Shown here piece after piece: positions 8,858 to 17,102 of a stretch of DNA of 64,000 nt; position 1 is the first letter of the stretch; each line of letters starts with the position of its first letter. Where the stretch lies: positions 3,100,001 to 3,164,000 of the forward strand of contig NZ_CP117029.1 in NCBI RefSeq assembly GCF_028551255.1, given 5' to 3'. Made by a program: the position numbers and the translations under genes. Source of the stretch: Vibrio tubiashii. GTDB taxonomy: Bacteria > Pseudomonadota > Gammaproteobacteria > Enterobacterales > Vibrionaceae. The notes below the pieces were generated by a model. It was given only the letters and a program-made list of their open reading frames with translations, searched no databases and was not told where the DNA came from.

Positions 8858-9471
8858 GCCAAGCTAAATCAACTGAGGGCAATTGCTGCCCTCAGTGCAA
8901 GTTGCAGCATCAGTGCGTATGCCACTACCTACCAAGCATCAAGACTCGCTTCCACCTTGCACTGTTAACTCATGAAAATGAAATTAACCGCGAGACCAAT
9001 ACTGGCCAGTGGTTAGTGAAAAGCCTGTCCGCGACCAGCGTGCATATTTGGCAACGCACTCAGCCTTGTGACAAGTTAATGACCTTAATACAAAGTGAGG
9101 ACTATCAAGCCTACTTGCTGTTTCCTGATGACGGAAGTATTCCAGTGTCGCAGGCAATAGGTGAGACAGCTGCGAGCGAGAAACGACCTTTGTTTATCAT
9201 CCTTGACGGGACATGGCAGGAAGCGAAAAAGATGCTGCGTAAGAGCCCGTGGCTCAGGCAGCTACCTTTAGTGCATATTAACCCGACTCAAGCGTCACGT
9301 TATCAATTACGTCGCAACCAAGAGCAAGGTCATTTATGTACGTTAGAAGTTGGCTGCGAAGTGCTAAAGCAAGCTGAGCAAGTACAACAAGCAGAGCAAC
9401 TCTTGCAGTTTTTTGACCGCTATATGCTGGCTTTCAAGGCCGACAAAAGCGGTCACGTTTTTAAAGACTAA
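8854..9471 (+). CDS. tapT: DTW-domain tRNA-uridine aminocarboxypropyltransferase
   Basis: A 205-residue DTW-domain protein. It has the Cys-rich N-terminal CCPQCKLQHQCVCHYLPSI, which may bind a metal, and the core ILDGTWQEAKKMLRKSPWL, the variant DGTW of the DTW motif. E. coli TapT (YfiP) uses S-adenosylmethionine to make acp3U47 in tRNA; the group also includes related paralogues, so the exact target is inferred. The start is GTG, embedded in the GTGA overlap with the preceding lipoprotein gene. It converges with the FIST-EAL gene and overlaps it by 4 nt. Confidence 0.8.
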   Translation: MSQAKSTEGNCCPQCKLQHQCVCHYLPSIKTRFHLALLTHENEINRETNTGQWLVKSLSATSVHIWQRTQPCDKLMTLIQSEDYQAYLLFPDDGSIPVSQAIGETAASEKRPLFIILDGTWQEAKKMLRKSPWLRQLPLVHINPTQASRYQLRRNQEQGHLCTLEVGCEVLKQAEQVQQAEQLLQFFDRYMLAFKADKSGHVFKD

Positions 9472-11942
9472 AACAAGCGACTAGGCTCTGCGAGGTAAAA
9501 TCCTTGCAGATAGTCGACACCGATACTTTCCGCGATGTTGCACACCTCTTGATTGTGAACAAACTCGGCGACAGTTTTTGCATTAAGCACTTGGCATAAC
9601 TTGACCAACTGACCGGTAATCTGACGCTGTTTCTGATCCTTATCGATAGTCTTAATTAAGCTCCCATCAAGCTTGATTACATCCGGTTCTAAGCGAATAA
9701 TTTCATCAATATTGGAGTAACCAGAGCCAAAATCATCCACCAGCAAACGAACGCCAAGCTGCTTAAAGTGACCACAAATCTCAGCCATACGGCCAAAATC
9801 CTTAATCCGTTCAGACTCCAACACCTCAATGCCTAAGCGATATGGGTCATTCATCTTCGCAACCGACTGCTCAAGGAGGTAAAGTGTCTTGTCACTGAGC
9901 ATATCCTGTGGAGATAAATTGACTGAGAATGACGCTTTCTTGTCTGCCATATGCGCTATGGTTGATGTCAGCATATGACGACTTAAACGAGTATAGAGAT
10001 GCGTGCCCTCTACGATGGGTAAGAAACGCCCTGGTGCAATAATCTCCCCATCATCTTCAATACGAACTAAGCACTCTTGGGAAACCTGCTCGCGGGTATG
10101 TGCGGCAAAAATCGGTTGGCTATAGGTAATAATCCGCTTATTAAGGATGGCGCGGCTGACTACCCCCATCAAATCGAGCTTGTCCCTTTGCTCTAACTCA
10201 CTGATAGAATAATCTTTGGCGTTAATAAAGTGGGTATTACGCGCTTTACCAATCCGACGTGCATCGATCGACTTCAGTAAAAGTTCATCACCAGAGATCG
10301 TGGGGAAATCGCGCTTACTGGCGATGCCACCAGAAATAGACACCGACAGATAATCGACCTCAGGTAATCCATAAGGCTCAAAGTTAATATGTTCTACCTT
10401 ATCAGCAAACTGAGATAGCTCTTGTTGGAGCTCATTGGTGGCGATATCCGATGAAAACACCAAAGCCCACTCTGCTGTGCCAATATAGTAGAGCTGCTGA
10501 ACAAATGGGGCCCAATGCAGATCGGAGAGGTTATCCGTAAAGTAATCACTTAAGTCGCGGATAAGCTCATCCGCAACTTGATAACCATACTTTTCATTAA
10601 TCTGATGAAAATTAGACAGTTTCAATGTCGCCACATGCTCATCCGTATTGACGACTTTAAGCCTTTCTTGCAAAGCAACGCGATTTTTTAGCCCGGTATG
10701 CTTATCCAGACGGTAACTATTGATCAGCTTCTCAGTTTGCTCAGCAAGTTTTAGCTCCATACTCTTCTGCGTTTGATTCAGGTTATCAATCGTATAGCTA
10801 ATTAGATGAAACAAAGGAGAGACCGGAAACTCGGCTTTTTCGTTAAAAGTCAGCGCCGGACGAGCAGAGTCCTCACTGTAAGCAACATAAGTCATGCTGT
10901 GATGAAGCGATTGCTGAGAGTCACCTCGGTAAAACTCGCCCAAACAGAAAGAGCCACAACAACTTTCAAATTCATCGAACAGTTGGATTTCACTGACACC
11001 TTCAATAAATTCCAAACGCGACTCGCAGTTATAGATGAATATAGACTCTGGGTTATGCTGGGCTAAACCAATCACATCATGCCTAACTTGCTCTAAGGTC
11101 AACGACGGGTGGTTATAGCAAATACGCACTTCATCACCAATAGTCACCGCATTATCGACTTCAATACTGCCATCGGGATAGAGCTCTCTAGGGCAGCTGA
11201 CCACGCCAGAGCTACTTTTAAGAGGGAAACTCAGCATCTGCTCTAAAGCCAGAGTCCGTCCCTCTGATAAACGAGTCTGATAAATGGCATAAGCTGGCTC
11301 ATAATCTAACGAACGCAATTGAGTGCCATCTGCATCAGTGACCCGAAGCGGTCCACCTATCGGCGTCCACTCAGAGAAAGCGCTACGCCAAACCTGTAAC
11401 TTGTCCCCATGCAGCGCAGCTGACACCGTCATTTTCTGAAATGTTTGGTTGCCACATAACACCCACTCATCTCTGTCATCAACATTGGCTGCAACGCCAC
11501 CACTGATCGGTACATCAGTGAGAGAACCTAACGCTTGGTAGAGATTAAAATCGAGCGAGCTGACATGCTGTGAGAAGCTAATAATTGACTTAGTTTGGTG
11601 GTTTAGTGCTAAGCCATTAACGATCTCTTTCGCTTCAGAGAGCGGATTATTGGTAATCGGGACACAAGTAGAAGTAATGGAAGAGTGTTCAAAGCAGGAA
11701 ATGGCGACCAAGCTACCTCGATGGACAATCTGACCATCAAAAATAGTATGGCGAGTACTATGACCTATGATGTGGCATCCAGGAATATGCTCTAGAATTT
11801 GGTCCGCATAATCACATGCGACCTGTTCCGGATCCGTAGACAGAAGCTGAACAAGAAACGAAGAGTATTTCTCCGTCGGTATATCCCTTAGATGCGCTTG
11901 TAATTGCTGATTGTTGTTAACCAGCGCTGAATATGTGCGCAT
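9468..11942 (-). CDS. FIST sensor domain - GGDEF-like - EAL c-di-GMP protein
   Basis: An 824-residue protein with an N-terminal FIST plus FIST-C sensory module (about 1-380), a short helical linker, a GGDEF-like domain (about 405-570) and an EAL domain (about 580-820). The EAL part keeps FSVNLSPQDM, LLVDDFGSGYSN, VIKLDGSLI and YLQGFYLAEP; the EAL triplet itself is EVL. The GGDEF active-site motif is not recognisable, so cyclase activity is unlikely. FIST domains are thought to sense small ligands such as amino acids, and FIST proteins called NosP bind haem/NO. A cytosolic phosphodiesterase or degenerate receptor for c-di-GMP is the best guess. It is a single gene with its own promoter. Confidence 0.85.
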   Translation of the reverse strand: MRTYSALVNNNQQLQAHLRDIPTEKYSSFLVQLLSTDPEQVACDYADQILEHIPGCHIIGHSTRHTIFDGQIVHRGSLVAISCFEHSSITSTCVPITNNPLSEAKEIVNGLALNHQTKSIISFSQHVSSLDFNLYQALGSLTDVPISGGVAANVDDRDEWVLCGNQTFQKMTVSAALHGDKLQVWRSAFSEWTPIGGPLRVTDADGTQLRSLDYEPAYAIYQTRLSEGRTLALEQMLSFPLKSSSGVVSCPRELYPDGSIEVDNAVTIGDEVRICYNHPSLTLEQVRHDVIGLAQHNPESIFIYNCESRLEFIEGVSEIQLFDEFESCCGSFCLGEFYRGDSQQSLHHSMTYVAYSEDSARPALTFNEKAEFPVSPLFHLISYTIDNLNQTQKSMELKLAEQTEKLINSYRLDKHTGLKNRVALQERLKVVNTDEHVATLKLSNFHQINEKYGYQVADELIRDLSDYFTDNLSDLHWAPFVQQLYYIGTAEWALVFSSDIATNELQQELSQFADKVEHINFEPYGLPEVDYLSVSISGGIASKRDFPTISGDELLLKSIDARRIGKARNTHFINAKDYSISELEQRDKLDLMGVVSRAILNKRIITYSQPIFAAHTREQVSQECLVRIEDDGEIIAPGRFLPIVEGTHLYTRLSRHMLTSTIAHMADKKASFSVNLSPQDMLSDKTLYLLEQSVAKMNDPYRLGIEVLESERIKDFGRMAEICGHFKQLGVRLLVDDFGSGYSNIDEIIRLEPDVIKLDGSLIKTIDKDQKQRQITGQLVKLCQVLNAKTVAEFVHNQEVCNIAESIGVDYLQGFYLAEPSRLF

Positions 11943-12038
11943 TCAAAAGCCTAAGACGTTGTTTAATTAGATTTATGTTTTGCTATACCGTAATCCAACT
12001 AAACCAATATGAAAAGTGTTGTTTTGGTCAGATGTTAT

Positions 12039-12761
12039 TTACATCTCACTCAATAGCAATAAGTCATGTAAACGATTCACTTCAACATCTGGTAGCATGC
12101 GAGCTTTATTGACGCGGTAAATGTTCACCCCTTGATCATTATACCAACAGGCTTGAAAGCCACTTTTCTTCGCCCCTACCACATCAGAAATTAAGTGATC
12201 TCCGACATGCAAAATATTCTCTTTAGGCACAGATAAGAAAGATTGAGCTTTATTGAACAACTGGGAGTGAGGTTTTGCGTAGCCATCCGGCCCAGCCTTC
12301 AATACTAAAGAAAAGTAATCAGATAAGCCGATCTTCTCAACATCAACATTACCATTGGTTATCGCAACTAATGGTAAGCGCTTAGCGAGTTCTGCCATTA
12401 CCTCATGTGACTCCTGCGGGACAGTAAAGTCACTACGCAGGCGAAGCACCTCATCAATAGCCTCGTTCGCCGCCTGCTCTGCCTGCTGCGGCTGATAGCC
12501 AAGAATATATAAACCCTTTTCAATCTGCTTAAAGCGCCACAGCGTGACGTCATTGAGCAGCCAAGGATCGTCCTCCGCCAATGAGCGCTTTAAGTCATAC
12601 CACCAGCGCAACGTCTTCGTTGCAGAGATTGGGTGATACTTATGCAGCCAAGCCACCATTTTTGCCTCTACTTGACGAATGACCGGGCGATTATCATAAA
12701 GGGTATCGTCAAGGTCGAAAGTCATCGCTTGGATCGGTTTCAAATGGCGGAAAAACTGCAT
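12039..12761 (-). CDS. yigB: HAD phosphatase YigB (flavin biosynthesis)
   Basis: A 240-residue HAD hydrolase with motif I TFDLDDTLYDN and motif IV HVGDHLISDVVGAKKSG. E. coli YigB dephosphorylates 5-amino-6-(5-phospho-D-ribitylamino)uracil in riboflavin synthesis and several other phosphates. It is the last gene of the lptM-lysA-dapF-DUF484-xerC-yigB run, and its ATG overlaps the xerC stop by one base, so expression is coupled to xerC. Confidence 0.88.
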   Translation of the reverse strand: MQFFRHLKPIQAMTFDLDDTLYDNRPVIRQVEAKMVAWLHKYHPISATKTLRWWYDLKRSLAEDDPWLLNDVTLWRFKQIEKGLYILGYQPQQAEQAANEAIDEVLRLRSDFTVPQESHEVMAELAKRLPLVAITNGNVDVEKIGLSDYFSLVLKAGPDGYAKPHSQLFNKAQSFLSVPKENILHVGDHLISDVVGAKKSGFQACWYNDQGVNIYRVNKARMLPDVEVNRLHDLLLLSEM

Positions 12762-13690
12762 TACTCGCTATCCTTCTTCTTCGCTCTTGGATGGGCCTGG
12801 TCGTACACTTCGGCAAGATGCTGAAAATCTAGGTGAGTATAGATTTGCGTGGTCGAGATATTCTCATGCCCGAGCAATTCCTGCACCGCACGCAGATTGT
12901 TACTCGATTCCAGCATGTGCGTGGCGAAAGAGTGGCGCAATTTATGCGGGCTGATATGACTGGCGACCGACTGTTTTTGTCCCCACTCAGCCATTCGTTT
13001 CTGCACATTGCGATGCGAGATTCTTACGCCTAGTTTAGAGACAAATAAACCATTCTCATCGCTATTGGCTACGCTAGCTCTGAGCTTCAACCATTTGGCA
13101 ACCCACTCTGCCGCCATACCGGAAAAAGGCACTTTTCGCTCTTTGTCACCTTTACCGACAACCCTAAGTTCGCCAGCGGAGAAGTTGACATCTTTAACAT
13201 TGATACTGACCAATTCAGCCAAGCGTAAACCCGCCCCATACATCAGTTCCATCATGGCTCTATCGCGTACCGCCAATGGATCGTCTTCGTTCACTTCAAG
13301 TAGTTGACCCACTTCATCCACATCTAGGTTTTTAGGCAGTGGGCGTTTCTTACGTGGCGCAGAAACACCTTTAGCAGGATTTGCCGTCATTTCTCCACGC
13401 AAGATCAGAAAATCAAAGAAGCTACGCAGCGAAGATAAGCGAGTCGCCAAGCTGCTGGCTTTCATACCTTCTCGCATACCTTTACTGGCTAACTGACGCA
13501 CCCAACCCGCATCAACCTGTTGCCACTCTTTAAGCCCCAAATGAGCCAGATGCTGCGCCATGGTTTCAAGTTGTTGTTTGTAGTTACGTTGAGTATGTAA
13601 GCTCAGCCCCTTTTCACTACGCAAATATTCGTAGAAACGTTCAAGGGGCCGTTGGAGACCATTAGGCAGAGGTGCTAGTGATTCGCTCAT
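12761..13690 (-). CDS. xerC: Tyrosine recombinase XerC
   Basis: A 309-residue chromosome-dimer resolvase that acts with XerD at dif under FtsK control. The full catalytic set is visible: Arg156 (GAGLRLAEL), Lys180, His249 and Arg252 ([10 protein letters not shown]), His275 (LLGHENI) and nucleophile Tyr284 (QIYTHLD). The N-terminal core-binding domain covers about 10-110. It overlaps the upstream DUF484 gene by 29 nt and yigB by 1 nt, the usual enterobacterial and Vibrio arrangement. Confidence 0.95.
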   Translation of the reverse strand: MSESLAPLPNGLQRPLERFYEYLRSEKGLSLHTQRNYKQQLETMAQHLAHLGLKEWQQVDAGWVRQLASKGMREGMKASSLATRLSSLRSFFDFLILRGEMTANPAKGVSAPRKKRPLPKNLDVDEVGQLLEVNEDDPLAVRDRAMMELMYGAGLRLAELVSINVKDVNFSAGELRVVGKGDKERKVPFSGMAAEWVAKWLKLRASVANSDENGLFVSKLGVRISHRNVQKRMAEWGQKQSVASHISPHKLRHSFATHMLESSNNLRAVQELLGHENISTTQIYTHLDFQHLAEVYDQAHPRAKKKDSE

Positions 13691-14366
13691 GGTCTTCGCT
13701 TTGCCAAGGTAGGCTGTCGACTAGGTGGGAAAGAACTAAGGCTAGATGGCGCAAGAATAAAGTATCCATATGCGGTTGGAAGTGTCCGCCATCGCTGCTC
13801 GAAAAGACCAGAACACCTTGCAGGGATTTCTTCTGTAGTGGTAACACCACGTAGGAGCCCATTTCCGGAGCACGTTGATTGTCACCAAACAACAATTCGC
13901 GATCCACTTTACGCATACGGCCTAGGTAAGCGCCCTTGCCATTGAGATGATTAGTCGCAAAGCGTTGGTAATTTTCTTTGCTTAATGAATAGTAACTTGA
14001 TTCGTTATCCAACAGACGAACATAAGCAATGAGATCGAGTGATTTAGCCATTTCTTCAATCGCTTTTACCACCGAAAGCAATGAATCGCACTTAAGGATT
14101 TGCTCCTGCAGCTGCATAAACTCATGGAACGTACGATCATTACTCTTTGCCAATGACATTAAAGCGGTGATCTCTTCTTCCAACTCTTCAATACGCTGAC
14201 GTTGGCGGTTCATTTGTACATGCACTAATGAAACAGCACCTTGCTCTTGATGAGGTAACGCCAGTCTATCGACTAAATCTCGACGATGATGAAAAAAGTC
14301 CGGATTGTCACGTAAGTATTCGGCAACCACTTCTGCCGTAAGCGCATCCGCTTCAATTTGAGACAC
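13662..14366 (-). CDS. DUF484 family protein (GAF-like)
   Basis: A 234-residue DUF484 protein, always found between dapF and xerC in gammaproteobacteria. It has an N-terminal helical region ([22 protein letters not shown]), a coiled coil at about 50-75 ([14 protein letters not shown]), and a GAF-like C-terminal domain with [21 protein letters not shown]. Function is not established. It overlaps xerC by 29 nt. Confidence 0.88.
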   Translation of the reverse strand: MSQIEADALTAEVVAEYLRDNPDFFHHRRDLVDRLALPHQEQGAVSLVHVQMNRQRQRIEELEEEITALMSLAKSNDRTFHEFMQLQEQILKCDSLLSVVKAIEEMAKSLDLIAYVRLLDNESSYYSLSKENYQRFATNHLNGKGAYLGRMRKVDRELLFGDNQRAPEMGSYVVLPLQKKSLQGVLVFSSSDGGHFQPHMDTLFLRHLALVLSHLVDSLPWQSEDHERITSTSA

Positions 14367-14414
14367 GTCTGTTCCTTATTGTTTCTTATTATCTACCCAA
14401 AATAGTTGGGGCTA

Positions 14415-15245
14415 TTAGCAGCTTAGTTGACCGTCAAACACATGGGTAGCAGGCCCTGTCATATAGAGAGGTTTTCCCTCGCCCTGCCACGCTATTTTAA
14501 GCGAGCCACCCGGCAAGTTAACCGTGACTTTCTCATCCAGTAATCCCTGAACAACGCCAACGGCAACCGCACCACATGCACCACTGCCACAAGCCTGAGT
14601 TTCTCCTGCGCCGCGCTCGTACACTCGTAAGTTCACTTCATTGCGACTGACGATCTGCATAAAGCCAGCGTTAACGCGTTCAGGGAAACGTTCATGAGAT
14701 TCCAATAGCGGTCCCAATGTATCGACATCCGCCGACGCGACATCATCAACCACAGTCACTACATGAGGGTTCCCCATGCTGACCGCGCCGCAGAAAAGCG
14801 TCTTATCTTCTGCACGAAGGATGTAGGTCTTCTCCGTTTGCTTAGCTTTAAATGGAATCTTACTCGGTTCGAATTCAGGCACACCCATATTAACCGTGAC
14901 CTGATCATCTTCCTCGATGTTAAGAACCATTTTGCCTTTCTTAGTGCTGACACTGATGCTGTACTTATTAGTCAGCCCTTTCATGCGCACAAAACGAGCA
15001 AAACAGCGCGCGCCATTTCCACATTGTTCTACTTCACTGCCATCAGCATTAAAAATCCGATAGTGGAAGTCTGTTTCTGGATCATATGGCGCTTCAACCA
15101 CGAGTAGTTGGTCAAAACCCACCCCAGTATGACGATCCGCTAAGCGGCGGATCAGATCAGGGGAAAAGAAAATATTCTGGGTAATGCAATCAACGACCAT
15201 GAAGTCATTACCCAGACCGTGCATTTTAGAAAAATGGAAATGCAT
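14415..15245 (-). CDS. dapF: Diaminopimelate epimerase
   Basis: A 276-residue PLP-independent epimerase that converts LL- to meso-diaminopimelate for lysine and peptidoglycan. The two catalytic cysteines are seen as Cys75 in EQCGNGARC and Cys219 in [10 protein letters not shown] chose the ATG at 15245 ([15 protein letters not shown]) because it matches the family N-terminus; a longer ORF from 15305 would run into lysA coding sequence. It lies 10 bp after lysA. Confidence 0.95.
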   Translation of the reverse strand: MHFHFSKMHGLGNDFMVVDCITQNIFFSPDLIRRLADRHTGVGFDQLLVVEAPYDPETDFHYRIFNADGSEVEQCGNGARCFARFVRMKGLTNKYSISVSTKKGKMVLNIEEDDQVTVNMGVPEFEPSKIPFKAKQTEKTYILRAEDKTLFCGAVSMGNPHVVTVVDDVASADVDTLGPLLESHERFPERVNAGFMQIVSRNEVNLRVYERGAGETQACGSGACGAVAVGVVQGLLDEKVTVNLPGGSLKIAWQGEGKPLYMTGPATHVFDGQLSC

Positions 15246-15255
15246 AAGACTCCAA

Positions 15256-16509
15256 TTACTCCGGAAGTACGTTTTCAAGCGCCCACAGGCTAGATAGTTC
15301 TTCACGCTGGCGAACTAGGTGTGCTTGCTTACCATCAACCATCACTTCTGCCGCTCGGCAGCGCGTGTTGTAGTTCGATGACATCACAAAACCATAGGCT
15401 CCAGCAGAGCGCACTGCCAAGAGATCGTTCTCTTGCAGCACTAATGCGCGGTCTTTACCTAGGAAGTCGCCCGTCTCACAGATAGGTCCTACTAGGTCAT
15501 AAGTCACGGCTTCGCCTTCACGCGGCACAACTGGCACAATATCTTGCCAAGCTTGGTACAAAGCAGGACGCATCAAGTCATTCATCGCAGCATCAATGAT
15601 GGCGAAGTTTTTATGCTCGGTATGCTTAAGGAATTCAACCTTAGTCAGCAGCAGCCCGGCATTTGCGGCGATGGCTCGACCTGGCTCAAAAATCAGTTCA
15701 AGGTCTTGATGGTTATCCAAACGGCCAAGCAGTGCTTTAGCATAATCTGAAGGCTCTGGAGGCAGTTCATCTCGATAGACAACGCCTAAGCCACCACCCA
15801 CATCAAGGTGCTTAATAGTAATGCCTTGTGCTTTAAGATCGTCAATTAGTGCAAGCAGTCGATCGGTCGCATCAATGAATGGCTCAATATCGGTCAACTG
15901 AGAACCAATATGGCAATCAATACCTTGAACATTGAGGTTTTCTAGACTTTGCGCAAACTTGTAAACCGCAGGCGCACGGTCAAACGCGATACCAAATTTG
16001 TTATCACGTAAACCTGTCGAAATATAAGGGTGAGTATTCGCATCAACGTCTGGGTTAATACGCAGTGAAATTGGCGCTTTCACACCAAGCTCGCCAGCTA
16101 CTTTGTTCAGGCGCTCTAACTCTGGCTCAGACTCAACATTGAAGCACTTAATGCCTAGCTCTAGCGCGCGCTTCATTTCAGCTGCGGTTTTACCGACACC
16201 TGAGAACACCACTTTGCCTGGCTCACCACCAGCAGCAATCACACGCTCTAACTCGCCACCTGAGACGATATCAAAGCCAGAACCCAAACGTGCTAAAGCG
16301 TTTAATACACCAATGTTAGAGTTCGCTTTGACTGCGTAACAGACAAGATGCGGGTGTTCGCCGACTGACTTATCAAAAGCATGCCAATGACGCTCTAGAG
16401 TCGCGCGTGAGTATACGTAAAGTGGCGTACCAAACTGCTGCGCCAGTTCAGTTAATGAGACGTCTTCGGCCCATAGCTGGCCATCATCCTGATAGTTGAA
16501 GTAATCCAA
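15256..16509 (-). CDS. lysA: Diaminopimelate decarboxylase
   Basis: A 417-residue PLP enzyme (fold III) that decarboxylates meso-diaminopimelate to lysine. The PLP lysine is Lys61 in [14 protein letters not shown] and the glycine-rich HLDVGGGLG contact PLP phosphate, and [11 protein letters not shown] lies in the C-terminal barrel. It is placed between lptM and dapF, a common Vibrio and Pseudomonas arrangement, so lysine synthesis genes are grouped in this operon. Confidence 0.95.
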   Translation of the reverse strand: MDYFNYQDDGQLWAEDVSLTELAQQFGTPLYVYSRATLERHWHAFDKSVGEHPHLVCYAVKANSNIGVLNALARLGSGFDIVSGGELERVIAAGGEPGKVVFSGVGKTAAEMKRALELGIKCFNVESEPELERLNKVAGELGVKAPISLRINPDVDANTHPYISTGLRDNKFGIAFDRAPAVYKFAQSLENLNVQGIDCHIGSQLTDIEPFIDATDRLLALIDDLKAQGITIKHLDVGGGLGVVYRDELPPEPSDYAKALLGRLDNHQDLELIFEPGRAIAANAGLLLTKVEFLKHTEHKNFAIIDAAMNDLMRPALYQAWQDIVPVVPREGEAVTYDLVGPICETGDFLGKDRALVLQENDLLAVRSAGAYGFVMSSNYNTRCRAAEVMVDGKQAHLVRQREELSSLWALENVLPE

Positions 16510-16539
16510 AGTACTTTCCCTTATATTCTGATTATCGTT

Positions 16540-16659
16540 TTATTGTGAAGGTTGCTCTTTTTGTGGAGCGTCTTCAGGCATGTATAGAGGTCCAGTTTGA
16601 CCACAGCCAGCTAAGCCAAGGACTGAAAAGATAAATAGCGCTAAGATTGATTTTTTCAT
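16540..16659 (-). CDS. lptM: Small lipoprotein LptM (YifL)
   Basis: A 39-residue lipoprotein: signal peptide MKKSILALFIFSVLGLAGC with acylated Cys19, then GQTGPLYMPEDAP, the conserved LptM tail. In E. coli LptM binds the LptDE translocon and helps its oxidative maturation. I chose the ATG at 16659; a longer ORF start at 16755 would overlap cyaY. It is the first gene of the minus-strand lysA operon. Confidence 0.9.
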   Translation of the reverse strand: MKKSILALFIFSVLGLAGCGQTGPLYMPEDAPQKEQPSQ

Positions 16660-16734
16660 GGGTTCTATCGTGATTATTCTGTCAATGCCCCCTATAATCG
16701 CACCACACTCAAGAAAAGCAATAGGATAGATTAG

Positions 16735-17049
16735 ATGAACGATACTGAATTTCATCAGTTAGTAGATGTTCAAATGCAAATCATCGAGGAAATGATTGAT
16801 GATTCAGGTGCGGACATCGACTACGAGACTTCTGGAAACGTAATGACACTGGAGTTTGAAGACCGTAGTCAAATCATTATCAACCGCCAAGAGCCAATGA
16901 AAGAGATCTGGCTAGCCTCTAAATCTGGTGGTTTCCACTTTGCGCTCGTTGAAGAGCAGTGGACTTGCTCGAAAACAGGTCTTGAGTTGATTGCCATGGT
17001 TAAGCAAGAGTGTGAAAAGCACTGCGATGAAGACATTGAGTGGGAATAG
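16735..17049 (+). CDS. cyaY: Frataxin-like iron-sulfur protein CyaY
   Basis: A 104-residue bacterial frataxin. It has the acidic first helix (MNDTEFHQLVDVQMQIIEEMIDD) that binds iron, and the WLASKSGGFHF strand pattern of the family. CyaY binds IscS and moderates Fe-S cluster assembly. It is divergent from lptM and ends at a bidirectional terminator shared with cyaA. Confidence 0.95.
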   Translation: MNDTEFHQLVDVQMQIIEEMIDDSGADIDYETSGNVMTLEFEDRSQIIINRQEPMKEIWLASKSGGFHFALVEEQWTCSKTGLELIAMVKQECEKHCDEDIEWE

Positions 17050-17066
17050 CCACCCACTAAGAACAA

Positions 17067-17098
17067 TAAAAAAGAGCATCTGTGGATGCTCTTTTTTT
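17067..17098. terminator. Bidirectional terminator between cyaY and cyaA
   Basis: Stem AAGAGCATC / GATGCTCTT flanked by an A-run on the left and a T-run on the right, placed between convergent cyaY and cyaA. Confidence 0.9.
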
Positions 17099-17102
17099 GT
17101 AT

